Source: Stenotrophomonas oahuensis
GTDB taxonomy: Bacteria > Pseudomonadota > Gammaproteobacteria > Xanthomonadales > Xanthomonadaceae
Direction of reading: 5' to 3'
DNA length: 64,000 nt
Assembly: GCF_031834595.1 (NCBI RefSeq)
Contig: NZ_CP115541.1
Location: forward strand, 2,019,001 to 2,083,000
Below the pieces are notes generated by a model, which was not told the DNA's origin, searched no databases, and saw nothing but the letters and a program-made list of their open reading frames with translations. This document shows positions 24,307 to 34,414 of the stretch, one piece after another. Position 1 is the stretch's first letter. Each line of letters begins with the position of its first letter. The translations under genes were made by a program, and so were the position numbers.

Positions 24307-25617
24307 TCAGGTTTCGCGCAGGGCGGTGGTGATCGGCAACCGTGCCGCACGCAGCGCCGGGAACAGCCCGCCGACCAGGCCGATACCCAGCGCCCACTTC
24401 AGCCCGCTCCACAGCAGCTCTGGCGAGACCTTGAACTGGAACACCACCTGGCTGAAATTGCTGCCGATGGTGCTGACGCTGTAGCCATTGAAGATGGCCC
24501 ACGCGACCAATCCACCGAGCAGCCCGCCAATCAGCGCCAGCAGCATGGTTTCCAGCATGATCGCGGTCACCACCGGCAGGCCACGGAAGCCGATCGCACG
24601 CATGGTGGCAATCTCACGCGCACGTGTAGCCACCGCCGCATACATGGTGTTGAGCGCACCAAACACCGCACCGAACGCCATGATCGCGCCGATCACCGTG
24701 CCCAGCACACTGATCAGCTTGGTCAGCCCGCCGCCCTGTTTGGCGTAGTACGCCTTGGTGGTTTCCACGTCCAGCTTCAGGCGCGGGTCGGCGGCGACGG
24801 CCGCCTTGAACTGGTCAAACCCGGCCTTGCCATCGGTGCGCACGCTGATCGACTGCCAGGCGCCGCGCTGATAGGTGGTGGCCAGCGTTTCGGCGTCGGT
24901 CCACAGTTCCGAATCATGCGAGTCGCCGGAATTGAAGGCACCCACCACGGTCCACTGCTGGTTGCCCAGGGTCAGGGTCTGGCCGACATCCAGCCCACGG
25001 AACTGGCTCTGCGCGCCCTTGCCGACCACGATCTCGCGCAGGCCCGGCTTGAACTGCCGGCCCTCGGTCACCTTGACCTTGTCATGCACCAGCCAGCCCA
25101 TCTCGCCCACGCCACGGAACTGTGCATTGACGTCGGTGCCGTCGCCCTTGGACACCAGGTTGACCACCTGCGACAGCTCCGGCGAAATCATCGGCCGGCC
25201 CTGGGCATCCTTGCTGACGCCGGGCAGGGTGGACAGCAGCGGGGTCTGCTCGCGGGTAATGACCGAATTGGTTTCGGCCTGCGAGCCGCCACGCAGCACG
25301 ATCGCGGTGGTGTCATCGCCGGTGCTGTTGAGGGTGGACTGGAAGCCCTGGCCCATCGCCAGCATCGCCACCAGCACGCCGACCACGCCGGCAATGCCGA
25401 CCACTACCACCGACGAGGCTCCCCAGCGCTGCGGCAGGCTGGCCACGCCAATTCGCGTTGCGGCCAATGCCAGCCGCCCGCTGCGGGTCAGCAGCAGCCA
25501 CAGCGCGACCGCCACCGCCACGGCGAGTACGCCGGGCCAGGGCAGGGCGATCCACACCCCCAGCGCCACCGCGAGCAGCACGACGGTCAACGCATTCTTC
25601 AACCAGTGCTTGATCAT
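24307..25617 (-). CDS. ABC exporter permease, FtsX/MacB type (second)
   Basis: A 436-residue permease with an N-terminal pair of hydrophobic segments (about 10-45), a periplasmic MacB-like domain (about 90-290; IVLRGGSQAETNSVITREQ) and an FtsX domain with three helices (about 310-425; GTVIGAIMAFGAVFGALNTMYAAVATRAREIATMRAIGF is the conserved signature region). It is the last gene of the exporter operon and pairs with the permease encoded 12 bp upstream. Confidence 0.85.
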   Translation of the reverse strand: MIKHWLKNALTVVLLAVALGVWIALPWPGVLAVAVAVALWLLLTRSGRLALAATRIGVASLPQRWGASSVVVVGIAGVVGVLVAMLAMGQGFQSTLNSTGDDTTAIVLRGGSQAETNSVITREQTPLLSTLPGVSKDAQGRPMISPELSQVVNLVSKGDGTDVNAQFRGVGEMGWLVHDKVKVTEGRQFKPGLREIVVGKGAQSQFRGLDVGQTLTLGNQQWTVVGAFNSGDSHDSELWTDAETLATTYQRGAWQSISVRTDGKAGFDQFKAAVAADPRLKLDVETTKAYYAKQGGGLTKLISVLGTVIGAIMAFGAVFGALNTMYAAVATRAREIATMRAIGFRGLPVVTAIMLETMLLALIGGLLGGLVAWAIFNGYSVSTIGSNFSQVVFQFKVSPELLWSGLKWALGIGLVGGLFPALRAARLPITTALRET

Positions 25618-25628
25618 GTCGATTCTCC

Positions 25629-26786
25629 TCAGCGGCCCGCCAGGGCGTCCACAATCTTCAGCCGCTTGGCGCGCAGCGCCGGCAGCAGGCCCACGATCAC
25701 GCCAATGCCAATGATCAGCGCCACGCCCATCACCCAGGTCTGGGTCGGCACGTGGGGCGGCAGCAGACCCTGGGTCTTCGGGGCCAGCGCCGGCAGGATC
25801 ATCGCCGCCAGACCCATGCCGATGGCCCCGCCCAGCCCGATCAACAGCACCGATTCGATCATCACCAGCACCAGCACGGTGCTGTCCTTGAAGCCCAGCG
25901 TCTTCAGCGTGGCCAGTTCCGGCACGCGTTCGCGTACCGCCTGGGCCATGGTGTTGCCGGTGAGCAGCAGCAGGGTGAAGAACACCGCGCCCATGATCGA
26001 GGTGACGATCAGGCCGATGTCGGCGAACTGCTTGACGAAGGCCTGCTGGAACGCCGACTCGGTCTGGCTCTTGGTCTCATGGTCGGAGTTGGCCGAGATC
26101 GCATCGATCGCCTGCGCCACCCGCGAGGCGTGGTCGGGGTTGTCCAGCGTGACCGTGTACCAGCTGACCTGGTTCTTGATGTAGTCGTTGCTCTCGTCGA
26201 AGTACTTCCAGTTCATCATCAACTGGCGTTCTTCGTTCGCGGCCAGGGTGCGGTCCTTGGAACGGAAGATGCCCACCAGCTGCAGCGGCCAGTCATTGCT
26301 GCCACTGCGCGGGAAGATGGTCGCCTGCAGCGGAATGGTGTCGCCGATCTTCCAGCCGAACTCCTTGGCCAGGGTCTCGCCGACCACTGCGCCGGTTCGG
26401 GTGTCCTGGAAGGCTTTGAGCTGGTCCGGCGGCAGTTGCAGTTCGCGGTACACGTCGAAGTAGTTCGGAGCCACCGAGAAGTTGGCGAAGAAGTTCTTCG
26501 GATCCTGGTAGATGCCGCCGAACCACATGCCGTAGGTGACGTCCTTCACCCCGGCCACCTGCCGCACCTGCGGCTCCAGCCGGATCGGCAGCGACTGGGT
26601 GATGGAAAGACGCGAGGCCACGATCAGGCGGTTGGCCCCTTCCACGCTGCCGCCCGAACTGAACGCCACGCGCACCGAGTCGAGCATGCCGAACAGCAGG
26701 AACGCAGCCACCACCGAAAACAGGGTCAGCAGCGTCCGCGTCTTGCTGCGGAACAGCTGCGCCCAGATGAGCGAGAAATATTTCAT
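25629..26786 (-). CDS. ABC exporter permease, FtsX/MacB type (first)
   Basis: A 385-residue permease: helix at about 14-36, periplasmic domain (about 45-255), and a C-terminal FtsX domain with three helices (TLLLLTGNTMAQAVRERVPELATLKTLGF is the signature). Together with the following permease and the ATPase it forms a heterodimeric MacB-like exporter in which ATPase and permease are separate polypeptides. Spacing to both neighbours is short (15 and 12 bp). Confidence 0.86.
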   Translation of the reverse strand: MKYFSLIWAQLFRSKTRTLLTLFSVVAAFLLFGMLDSVRVAFSSGGSVEGANRLIVASRLSITQSLPIRLEPQVRQVAGVKDVTYGMWFGGIYQDPKNFFANFSVAPNYFDVYRELQLPPDQLKAFQDTRTGAVVGETLAKEFGWKIGDTIPLQATIFPRSGSNDWPLQLVGIFRSKDRTLAANEERQLMMNWKYFDESNDYIKNQVSWYTVTLDNPDHASRVAQAIDAISANSDHETKSQTESAFQQAFVKQFADIGLIVTSIMGAVFFTLLLLTGNTMAQAVRERVPELATLKTLGFKDSTVLVLVMIESVLLIGLGGAIGMGLAAMILPALAPKTQGLLPPHVPTQTWVMGVALIIGIGVIVGLLPALRAKRLKIVDALAGR

Positions 26787-26801
26787 GGCGGCGCTCCTCC
26801 G

Positions 26802-27491
<690 letters not shown>

Positions 27492-27524
27492 GGGTGGTTC
27501 TCCGTATCAAGAGGTTTGACGCAT

Positions 27525-27575
27525 GCACGACCAACGGTCGTGCGCTACCGGTAGGACACGACCGTTGGTCGTGTC
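27525..27575. repeat. SMAG/REP inverted pair inside the exporter operon
   Basis: GCACGACCAACGGTCGTGC-GCTACC and GGTAGGACACGACCGTTGGTCGTGTC fill most of the 89-bp gap between the adaptor gene and the ATPase gene. Confidence 0.8.
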
Positions 27576-27580
27576 ACCCG

Positions 27581-28825
27581 TTATGGCGCTTGCTTCTCCA
27601 CCACCGCACTGCCGTCACGCAGTTCCGGCGGTGGGTTGTTGACCACCTGCTGGCCGGCGCTGAGTCCGGCGGTGACCTGGCGGTCGTTGTTCAATGCCAC
27701 ACCCACGGTCACCGGCACCTGCTGCGCGTGACCGTCATCGCTGACCACGAAGGCCACGGTTTTCTGGTCGCGCTCGACCAGTGCCGACGCCGGCACGCGA
27801 ACGCCCTTGGGCGCTTCTGCCTGGGCCGGTGCTGCCGCTTCCAGGAAGCTCACCCGCACACCCATTTCAGGCACGATGCGCGGATCCTTCACCTTCAGCG
27901 CCACCCGCACCTTCACCGTGGCCTTGCCGCGGTCGGCGGTGGGAATGATGGCGATCACCTCGGCCGGAATCTTCCATTCCGGGTAGGCATTCAAGGTGGC
28001 TTCCACCGGCATCTTCGGCTGCACGCGGCCGATGTAGGCTTCGCCCACCTCGACTTCGATTTCCAGCGATTCCATGTCGACGATGGTGCCGATGCCGGTG
28101 CGGGTGAAACCGCCGCCAGCCGACAACGGCGAGACGATTTCGCCCGGCTGGGCCGCCTTGGCGGTGACCACGCCGGAGAACGGCGCGCGCACGATGTTGT
28201 TGTCCACGCCGAGGTCGGCAATGGCCAGCGAATCGGCCGCCACCTGGGTGTTGCGCTCGGCGGTCTTCAGCTGCGCGCGCAGGCTGTCGCGCTGGGCGGT
28301 GGCCTGGTCGTACTGCGACCGGGAGACCAGCTGCTGGCCGACCAGCTGCTGTAAGCGTGCCGCCTCGGCATCGGCCTGTGCCACCTGTGCCTTCAACCCG
28401 GCCAGTTGTGCGCGTGCGGCTTCCAGCTGCGAGGCCGACAGGCTGCGCTGGGCATCAGCATCAATCGGGTCCAGCGTGGCCATGATCTGGCCGGCTTCCA
28501 CCCGCATGCCTTCCTCGATCATCACCTCGCGGACCTTGCCGGTGATCTTGGCCGACACCGTGGCCATGCGCCGGGCCACCACGTAACCGCTGGCGTCCAG
28601 CACCGAGCTGCTGGCGGTGCCTTGTTGGATGGCCAGCACCGGGGCGGTGGTGACCTCCAGCGGCTTTTCGCGGCCGAAGGCGAACCAGCCAACACCGGCC
28701 AGCAGCACCAGGGCCACCACGGCCAATGTGATCCAGAGACCGCGACGTGGCGAGGACGGCGGCGGGGCCGCGCCCTTCTGGCGGTCGATACGAAGTTCCT
28801 TGAGCAGTTCGGCGGATGCGTTCAT
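27581..28825 (-). CDS. HlyD/MacA-type periplasmic adaptor
   Basis: A 414-residue membrane fusion protein. One helix at about 32-52 (GLWITLAVVALVLLAGVGWF) anchors it. It then has a barrel-sandwich/lipoyl half (VVARRMATVSAKITGKVREV), a long coiled-coil hairpin (about 105-195, LSASQLEAARAQLAGLKAQVAQADAEA), and beta-barrel domains. It links the inner-membrane ABC exporter to an outer-membrane channel; no TolC is encoded here, so it must be provided elsewhere. It is the first gene of the adaptor-ATPase-permease-permease operon. Confidence 0.88.
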   Translation of the reverse strand: MNASAELLKELRIDRQKGAAPPPSSPRRGLWITLAVVALVLLAGVGWFAFGREKPLEVTTAPVLAIQQGTASSSVLDASGYVVARRMATVSAKITGKVREVMIEEGMRVEAGQIMATLDPIDADAQRSLSASQLEAARAQLAGLKAQVAQADAEAARLQQLVGQQLVSRSQYDQATAQRDSLRAQLKTAERNTQVAADSLAIADLGVDNNIVRAPFSGVVTAKAAQPGEIVSPLSAGGGFTRTGIGTIVDMESLEIEVEVGEAYIGRVQPKMPVEATLNAYPEWKIPAEVIAIIPTADRGKATVKVRVALKVKDPRIVPEMGVRVSFLEAAAPAQAEAPKGVRVPASALVERDQKTVAFVVSDDGHAQQVPVTVGVALNNDRQVTAGLSAGQQVVNNPPPELRDGSAVVEKQAP

Positions 28826-28897
28826 GGGACTCAAGACGTGGAATCGCGCCGAGTGTGACCGCAAGAATGTCCGGCGGCAAACGCCGCCCGGTGGGCG

Positions 28898-29437
28898 TTA
28901 CCGGCCTGGGCCCCGCGCCATCGCCGAAAACACCCCGTCGCGCCGCACCCAGGCGTGGAACAACGCCGCACACAGATGCATGACCACCGTCGCAAACAGC
29001 ACGTAAGCGAGCAGGCTGTGCGCGCTGCGCAGGGCCGCGTAAAGGGCCGGGCTGTGCGGCAGGATGTGCGGCAGTGCAACACCCTTCCACATCTGCACCG
29101 GGTAGCCGCCGGCTGACAGCATCGCCCAGCCCACCAGCGGCATCGCGAACATCAGCCCATACAGCAGCCAGTGCGAGGCATGCGCAGCAGCCACCTGCCA
29201 GACCGGCAGGTCGGCCGGCAGCGGCGGCGGGCGATGGCGCAGGCGGTTGATCAGGCGTACCACCGCCAGCATCAGGATCGCGATGCCCAGTGGCCGGTGC
29301 AGGTCGATCAGCGCCGGCCGCCAGTGCAGCGACGCCACCATGGTCACCCCGATGAACAGCATCGCCAGGATCAGCGCGGCCATCAGCCAGTGCAGCACCC
29401 GCGCGGTCAGGTTGAAATGTCCGCTGCTCTGCTTCAT
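28898..29437 (-). CDS. Cytochrome b561 (CybB-like)
   Basis: A 179-residue four-helix di-haem cytochrome b. Candidate haem ligands are the His in RVLHWLMAALI (helix 1), HRPLGIAIL (helix 2), and ASHWLLYGLMFAMPLVGW and LYAALRSAHSLLAYVLFATVVMHL (helices 3 and 4). It moves electrons between the quinol pool and a periplasmic or membrane partner. Its start overlaps the stop of the SrpA-type catalase gene (ATGA), which makes that protein the likely partner. Confidence 0.87.
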   Translation of the reverse strand: MKQSSGHFNLTARVLHWLMAALILAMLFIGVTMVASLHWRPALIDLHRPLGIAILMLAVVRLINRLRHRPPPLPADLPVWQVAAAHASHWLLYGLMFAMPLVGWAMLSAGGYPVQMWKGVALPHILPHSPALYAALRSAHSLLAYVLFATVVMHLCAALFHAWVRRDGVFSAMARGPGR

Positions 29438-30537
29438 TTCGCTTCTCCCGTCGCCTTGGCCGCACCGCTGGCGGTTTCGCGCTCGCGGCGGTTGAACGAC
29501 ACCGAGTACACGGCCGAACGCGCGGCCAGGATCGGGTCGTCGGTGCCGTCGATGCCACTGGGGAGGATCAGCGGGTCGAAGTTGATGTCGCGGCAGGCCC
29601 CGCTGGCCTGCGGCTGCATGGCGGTGAGGCTGAGCGTGCCGACCTTGACCTGGCGGCGCTCGGCCGGCCACGGAATCGAGGGGTCATTGATCGCATCGGA
29701 AGGTTCGGCCAGGGTCACCCACATTTCCCATTGCACCGGTCCCTGTGTGAGGCGTTGCTGGAACTCGTCGGCCAGATAATCCAGCCCGGCCTGCGCGCGC
29801 TGTTCGGCGCTCATGGCTTCAAACGCAGCCTGCGGACGCATGCTCCAGCGCACCACCTGCTCCTTGCCGGCGGCATTGGTGAAGCGGAAGCTGTTGACGC
29901 CGTTGTAGTCGGTATTGGCCCAGCTGGTCGACCACGGCGCGCTCTTGGCCCACTCGCCAAACGCGCGAACCGAAGGGTACTTTGCCGCCACCGCTGCCAT
30001 CTTCGCCGGGTCGGGTTTGCCGGTGGCGGGATCGGGAATCTGCGCCTTGGTCTGTTCCAGGAAGGCATCGGCGGTGGGCACGGCGAAGAACGGGAAGCTG
30101 TTCATGGCCGTGCGCCATTCCTGGCCGTCGTCGGTCACCAGCTGCAGCGCCATGCTGCGCACGCGCGCGTTTGCATCGGCACCATGCGGGTCGGCACCGC
30201 CGATCGACATGCGGCCCAGCACCGGTACCTGCTGCTGGCGGAACACCCGCGCCGAGCTCAGTTCAGCACCGGCGGGCAGGCCCTGGAAGGTGCCGGTAAC
30301 GCACACGCCTTTGCTGTGCGCACGGCGGAAGCCCGGATGCCTGGCTCCGGTGGCTTCAATGGTGTCAGTAAAGGACTGCGCCGTAGCGCGGTCGCGCCCC
30401 AGCCAACCGGCCAGCCAGGCAAACGCCAGAATCAGCAGACCGGCAATGAAGGCAATCAGCCCGATCCACAGCAACGGGGAATGCCGGCGGGGTGCACCGG
30501 GTTCCTGGCCGGCACGGGTGTAGCGGAAGAGCGACAT
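29434..30537 (-). CDS. Membrane-anchored catalase-family peroxidase (SrpA type)
   Basis: A 367-residue protein of the short catalase-related SrpA group (full catalases are about 480 or more). A helix at about 22-45 anchors it. The distal His is in FRRAHSKGVC at about 73. The proximal haem Tyr is near the end in ILAARSAVYSVSFNRRE. The catalytic Asn position falls in the TAMNSFPFF region. The orientation predicts a periplasmic enzyme. It is coupled to cytochrome b561, so peroxide reduction could be fed from quinol, an inference from gene order. Confidence 0.85.
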   Translation of the reverse strand: MSLFRYTRAGQEPGAPRRHSPLLWIGLIAFIAGLLILAFAWLAGWLGRDRATAQSFTDTIEATGARHPGFRRAHSKGVCVTGTFQGLPAGAELSSARVFRQQQVPVLGRMSIGGADPHGADANARVRSMALQLVTDDGQEWRTAMNSFPFFAVPTADAFLEQTKAQIPDPATGKPDPAKMAAVAAKYPSVRAFGEWAKSAPWSTSWANTDYNGVNSFRFTNAAGKEQVVRWSMRPQAAFEAMSAEQRAQAGLDYLADEFQQRLTQGPVQWEMWVTLAEPSDAINDPSIPWPAERRQVKVGTLSLTAMQPQASGACRDINFDPLILPSGIDGTDDPILAARSAVYSVSFNRRERETASGAAKATGEAK

Positions 30538-30637
30538 GGGCCAATACCTGCCTTCACGAAGTGAGTGGGTGGGCTGGCGCTCATCCTCGCAGAACCGGTG
30601 TCCGGCCGATATTCACATTTTCGACAAGGTTGAAAAC

Positions 30638-30664
30638 GACGATCCCCGCCGGGGCGGGGATCGT
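30638..30664 (-). terminator. Terminator after the aminopeptidase gene
   Basis: ACGATCCCCGC/GCGGGGATCGT, read on the minus strand, is followed by CGTTTTC. Confidence 0.65.
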
Positions 30665-30669
30665 GGGTA

Positions 30670-32037
30670 TCAGGCGTACCGCGTCTTCAACATCTGCCAC
30701 GCCGAGCGCAGCGCCAACGCCTCACCACCGGCCGGGCGGCCCGGGCGCTCGCCGTCATTCCATGCGTACACGTCCAGGTGTGCCCACAGCTGGCCTTCGC
30801 CAATGAAGCGCTCCAGATACAGTGCGGCGGTGACCGAGCCGGCCATGCGCGAGCCGGCGTTGGCCAGGTCGGCAATGCCGCTGTGCAGGTAACGCAGGTA
30901 CGGACGCCACAGCGGCATGCGCCAGACCGGGTCGCGGGTGCGGTCGCCGGCTTCCAGCCACTGTTGGGCCACGCGATCATCGTTGGTGAACAGCGCCGGC
31001 AGATCCGGGCCCAACGCGATGCGCGCCGCGCCGGTGAGGGTGGCGAAATCGAGCAGCAGCTCCGGCTTCTGCTCGCTGGCGTAGGTGAGCGCGTCGCACA
31101 GGATCACCCGGCCTTCGGCGTCGGTGTTGTCGATCTCGATGCTCAGGCCCTTGCGGGTGGCGATCACTTCGCCCGGACGGAAGGCGTCCGGACCGATCGC
31201 ATTCTCCACCGCCGGAATCAGCAGGGTCAGCTGCACCGGCAGCTGCTGGGCCATGATCAGTCCGGCCAGTGCCAGCGCGTGCGCGGCACCGCCCATGTCC
31301 TTCTTCATGTTGCGCATGCCGTCGGCCGGCTTGATGTCCAGACCGCCGGTGTCGAAGCACACGCCCTTGCCGACCAGCGCCACGTGCGGCGCACCGGTCT
31401 GGCCCCAGCGCAGCGCGATCAGGCGCGGCGCGCGGTGCGAGGCGCGGCCCACCGCATGGATGGCCGGGAAGTTCTGCGCCAGCAGTGCCTGCCCGGTGAT
31501 CACCTCGATCTGCGCGCCGTGGGCATTGGCCAGTTCACGTGCGGCGTCTTCCAGCTGCTGCGGGCCCATGTCTTCGGTCGGGGTGTTCACCCAGTCGCGC
31601 ACGCGCAGGCTGGCGGTGATCACGTCGCGCACTTCCGCCGACGGGTTGGCCACCAGCTGTGCCGGGGCGCGGTTGGGCTTGCGGTAGCGGGTGAAGCGGT
31701 AGCTGCCCAGGCCCCAGCCGAGGTGCAGCAGGGTTTCAATCTCCTTCGGCAGCGCGTCGGCCAGCTGCCACACGCTGCCTTCCGGCAGTGCGAACGGCGC
31801 GTGCGCGTAGGCATAGGCATCGCCCGGATCACCCACGCCGACAATGGCACCGCCGATACCGGCGTCGCCCGGCAGCAGCACCACGCTGCCGCCGCTGCCG
31901 TTGAAATGCTGCGCATCCAGCCAGGCCACCAGCGCCGGGGACTGCTGCGCGCGCCAGGCGGCGAACTGTTCGCGCTCCATCACGTGCAGCGGCAGGGCCT
32001 TGGAGGAGTCGGAGGTGAAGCCGTTGATCTGGGTCAT
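30670..32037 (-). CDS. M17 leucyl aminopeptidase
   Basis: A 455-residue cytosolic M17 aminopeptidase. The two-metal site is complete: GKGVCFDTGGLDIKP (Lys and Asp), MKKDMGGAA (Lys, Asp), and NTDAEGRVILCDAL (Asp, Glu, Arg). The N-terminal 150 residues differ from PepA and match the shorter PepB-like relatives. It removes N-terminal residues from peptides. ATG 32037 is preferred. The gene is followed by a terminator; an HAD phosphatase gene lies upstream. Confidence 0.88.
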   Translation of the reverse strand: MTQINGFTSDSSKALPLHVMEREQFAAWRAQQSPALVAWLDAQHFNGSGGSVVLLPGDAGIGGAIVGVGDPGDAYAYAHAPFALPEGSVWQLADALPKEIETLLHLGWGLGSYRFTRYRKPNRAPAQLVANPSAEVRDVITASLRVRDWVNTPTEDMGPQQLEDAARELANAHGAQIEVITGQALLAQNFPAIHAVGRASHRAPRLIALRWGQTGAPHVALVGKGVCFDTGGLDIKPADGMRNMKKDMGGAAHALALAGLIMAQQLPVQLTLLIPAVENAIGPDAFRPGEVIATRKGLSIEIDNTDAEGRVILCDALTYASEQKPELLLDFATLTGAARIALGPDLPALFTNDDRVAQQWLEAGDRTRDPVWRMPLWRPYLRYLHSGIADLANAGSRMAGSVTAALYLERFIGEGQLWAHLDVYAWNDGERPGRPAGGEALALRSAWQMLKTRYA

Positions 32038-32059
32038 GCGGGAAGGGTTCCGTAGTGGA

Positions 32060-32770
32060 TCAGGCGCGCGCTGCGCCCGGGTTGGCATCGAGCCAGTCGG
32101 CCAGCCCGGTCAGGGTGTCAAACTGCAGGTCAGGCTGCAGCGAAGGATGGGTCCAGGTGTGGGCCTCGCGGTTGATCCAGCAGCCGCGCAGGCCGGCCTC
32201 CATCGCCCCCACCACGTCCATGTCCATGTGGTCGCCCACGTGCAGCACGTGGGTCGGGGCTACACCCAGGCGCTCGCAGGCGGCGTGGAAAATGCTGGCC
32301 GCCGGCTTGGCCGCGCCGTGCTCGCGCGAACCCAGCTGGAACGCGAAGTGGTGGGCCAGGCCGATCCGCTCAAGGTCGGCATTGCCGTTGCTGACCGCCG
32401 CCACCGGCACCCGCGCGGCGATCCGCGCCAGGGCGTCAATGGCGTCCGGGTAGCACTCCACCTGGTTGCGCGCGGCGTAGAAGGCCTCGTACGCCGGCTC
32501 CAGCAGGTCCAGGCTGGCCCCGCTGTTTTCCAGCGCCTCACGCAGGGTCAACCGGCGCAGGCCGCTCAGGTCGTAATGCAGGTGAGGGTTGTCGCGGAAG
32601 GAGCGCTCGCGCAGTTCGCGCATGGCCGCCACCGGGTACATTTCAGCGGTGGCCGGGCTGTGCTCCAGCATCCACGTGTGCAGCACCTGGTCGATGCGGG
32701 CCCCGATGGGGGCGAACGGCCACAACGTGTCGTCGAGGTCGAGGGTGATGGCTTGGACAGGGAAATTCAC
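32060..32770 (-). CDS. HAD-superfamily hydrolase, YigB-like
   Basis: A 236-residue haloacid-dehalogenase-type phosphatase. Motif I is DLDDTLWP (residues about 11-18), motif II VSNGN, motif III Lys in HGAAKPAASIF, and motif IV HVGDHMDMDV. The C1 cap (about 20-110) is helical. In E. coli YigB acts on small phosphate esters including FMN. Substrate here is inferred only at the family level. It lies 9 bp upstream-side of the AI-2E permease stop and 22 bp before the aminopeptidase gene, so cotranscription is likely. Confidence 0.87.
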   Translation of the reverse strand: MNFPVQAITLDLDDTLWPFAPIGARIDQVLHTWMLEHSPATAEMYPVAAMRELRERSFRDNPHLHYDLSGLRRLTLREALENSGASLDLLEPAYEAFYAARNQVECYPDAIDALARIAARVPVAAVSNGNADLERIGLAHHFAFQLGSREHGAAKPAASIFHAACERLGVAPTHVLHVGDHMDMDVVGAMEAGLRGCWINREAHTWTHPSLQPDLQFDTLTGLADWLDANPGAARA

Positions 32771-32779
32771 CCGGCCATT

Positions 32780-33895
32780 CTACTCCAACAGCCTTGCCCA
32801 CCCCTGAGTGCCATCCAGCCGTGCCAGCACCAGCTTGATGCACACCAGCAGCGGCACCGACAGCAGCAGCCCCACCATTCCCCACAGCCACCCGAACACC
32901 ATCAGCGCCAGGATCAGGATCAGCGGCGAAATCGCCATCTGCCGCCCCAGCACGATCGGGGTGATCACCTGGCCTTCCACGGTATGCAGGGCCAGGTAAC
33001 AGGCGGCCGGCAACAGCGCCTTGAACGGGTCGCTGAACTCCACGAATCCCATCAGCAGCATCAGGGTGACCCCGATGAACGGGCCGACATACGGCGCGAA
33101 GTTCAGCAGTGCCGCCACCGTGCCCCACAACAGGGCTTCCTGTACGCCAATGCCCAGCAACAGCAGTATCCCGGAAAACACCAGGCCGACCAGTGTGTTG
33201 ATCACCGTAATGGTCAGCACATAACGCGACACCTCGCGTTCAATCGAACGCAGGATGTCACTGGTGAAGCGCTGCTGCTGGCGGCTGGGGAACAGCGCGA
33301 TGGCGTGCTTCTGCAGGTTCTGCCCGTAGATCATGAAGAACAGCGTCAGCAGCACCACCGCCAGCACCGAAGCGGCCAGTTTCGGGGCGCGGGTCAGCAC
33401 CCGGTACGGGTCGTCCAACTGGGTGCGGACGATCTGCACCCGGCGATTGGTCTCGCCACCGGCGGCACGGGCGAAGTTCTCCGCCGCCAGGTTGGCCTGC
33501 TGCACCGGCTTGGTCAGGTTCTGCACCTGCCTCGCCACCTTGCGCAGCTGCTGCGGGGCTTCCTGCGCCCAGTCCATGGCCGGACCGACCAGTTGCACGC
33601 CCAACGCGGCGGCACCACTCAGGCCCACGCCAATGACCAGCACCGCGGCCAGGAAACGAGGAATCCACAGCCGGCCCAGGAAGCGCAGGATCGGGTTGCC
33701 GACCAGGGCGAAGAACATCGCCAGCAGCACCGGCAGGATGATGTCCTGCGCCGCCCACAGGGTGTAGCAGACCGCCAGGGTGGCCAGGACCACCAGCGAC
33801 ATCGGCGCGCGCGGACGCGGTGCGGGTGAGGCCGGGGCAGGGCTGTCGGGCTCAGGCACGACCACATCGGAAGAGGGAGTCACCGGAACGCTCAT
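32780..33895 (-). CDS. AI-2E family (PerM-type) permease
   Basis: A 371-residue membrane protein with eight predicted helices and the large loop of the AI-2E/PerM family. After a Pro-rich N-terminus (about 1-32) come the first helices (LVVLATLAVCYTLWAAQDIILPVLLAMFFALV). PYVGPFIGV and the segment with GLVFSGILLLLGIGVQEALLWGT are typical of the C-terminal half. The family exports signals or acts as a Na+/H+ antiporter. The ATG at 33895 is preferred over 33925. Confidence 0.82.
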   Translation of the reverse strand: MSVPVTPSSDVVVPEPDSPAPASPAPRPRAPMSLVVLATLAVCYTLWAAQDIILPVLLAMFFALVGNPILRFLGRLWIPRFLAAVLVIGVGLSGAAALGVQLVGPAMDWAQEAPQQLRKVARQVQNLTKPVQQANLAAENFARAAGGETNRRVQIVRTQLDDPYRVLTRAPKLAASVLAVVLLTLFFMIYGQNLQKHAIALFPSRQQQRFTSDILRSIEREVSRYVLTITVINTLVGLVFSGILLLLGIGVQEALLWGTVAALLNFAPYVGPFIGVTLMLLMGFVEFSDPFKALLPAACYLALHTVEGQVITPIVLGRQMAISPLILILALMVFGWLWGMVGLLLSVPLLVCIKLVLARLDGTQGWARLLE

Positions 33896-33964
33896 GCCGA
33901 TTGCCTGCAAGGTAGTGCCCGGCATTCAGCCGGGCGGATCGTGTTGGGGTCGGAATACTACTGC

Positions 33965-34414
33965 TTACCGTTCTGAAACGTCGGTAGCGGCTTCCGCCGG
34001 CTGCGGCTGCGGTTCACTACGCGGGGCGGCCGCTGCGGGCTGTGGCTGAACGCGCGCTGCGGCGGCCGGGGCCACGTCATCGGCGACGTCATCCACCTTG
34101 TCAGCCGCCTGTTCGGCAGTGTCGGCCGCTTCAGCGGCCTGCATCGAGGCAAACGCGGCCTGCGCGCTGGCCAACAGGCTGGATACCGAACCGATCATCT
34201 GCAGCCAGCGTGCGCCGTGGAAACGGGTCTTGCCCGGCTCCAGCTTGCCGGCGATGAAGCCACCGGCCAGGCCTACGGTGATGATGCGCAGCGGCGTCCA
34301 GCCCTCGCGCCAGACCTTGCTGAGCGTGAACCAGTTGCTCTGGGTTTCAACGCTGCGGATGACCACCACCTGTTCGGCGCGCTTCACCCGCTGGCGCAGG
34401 GCTTCAAACTTCAT
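33965..34414 (-). CDS. Small membrane-associated protein of the YqjD/YqjE cluster
   Basis: A 149-residue protein with an N-terminal charged segment, one likely membrane segment (about 43-60, RIITVGLAGGFIAGK) and a long Ala/Asp/Pro tail. It is the third gene of the cluster and may be the counterpart of YqjK, though similarity is only positional. It overlaps the preceding holin-like gene (ATGA). Confidence 0.6.
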   Translation of the reverse strand: MKFEALRQRVKRAEQVVVIRSVETQSNWFTLSKVWREGWTPLRIITVGLAGGFIAGKLEPGKTRFHGARWLQMIGSVSSLLASAQAAFASMQAAEAADTAEQAADKVDDVADDVAPAAAARVQPQPAAAAPRSEPQPQPAEAATDVSER

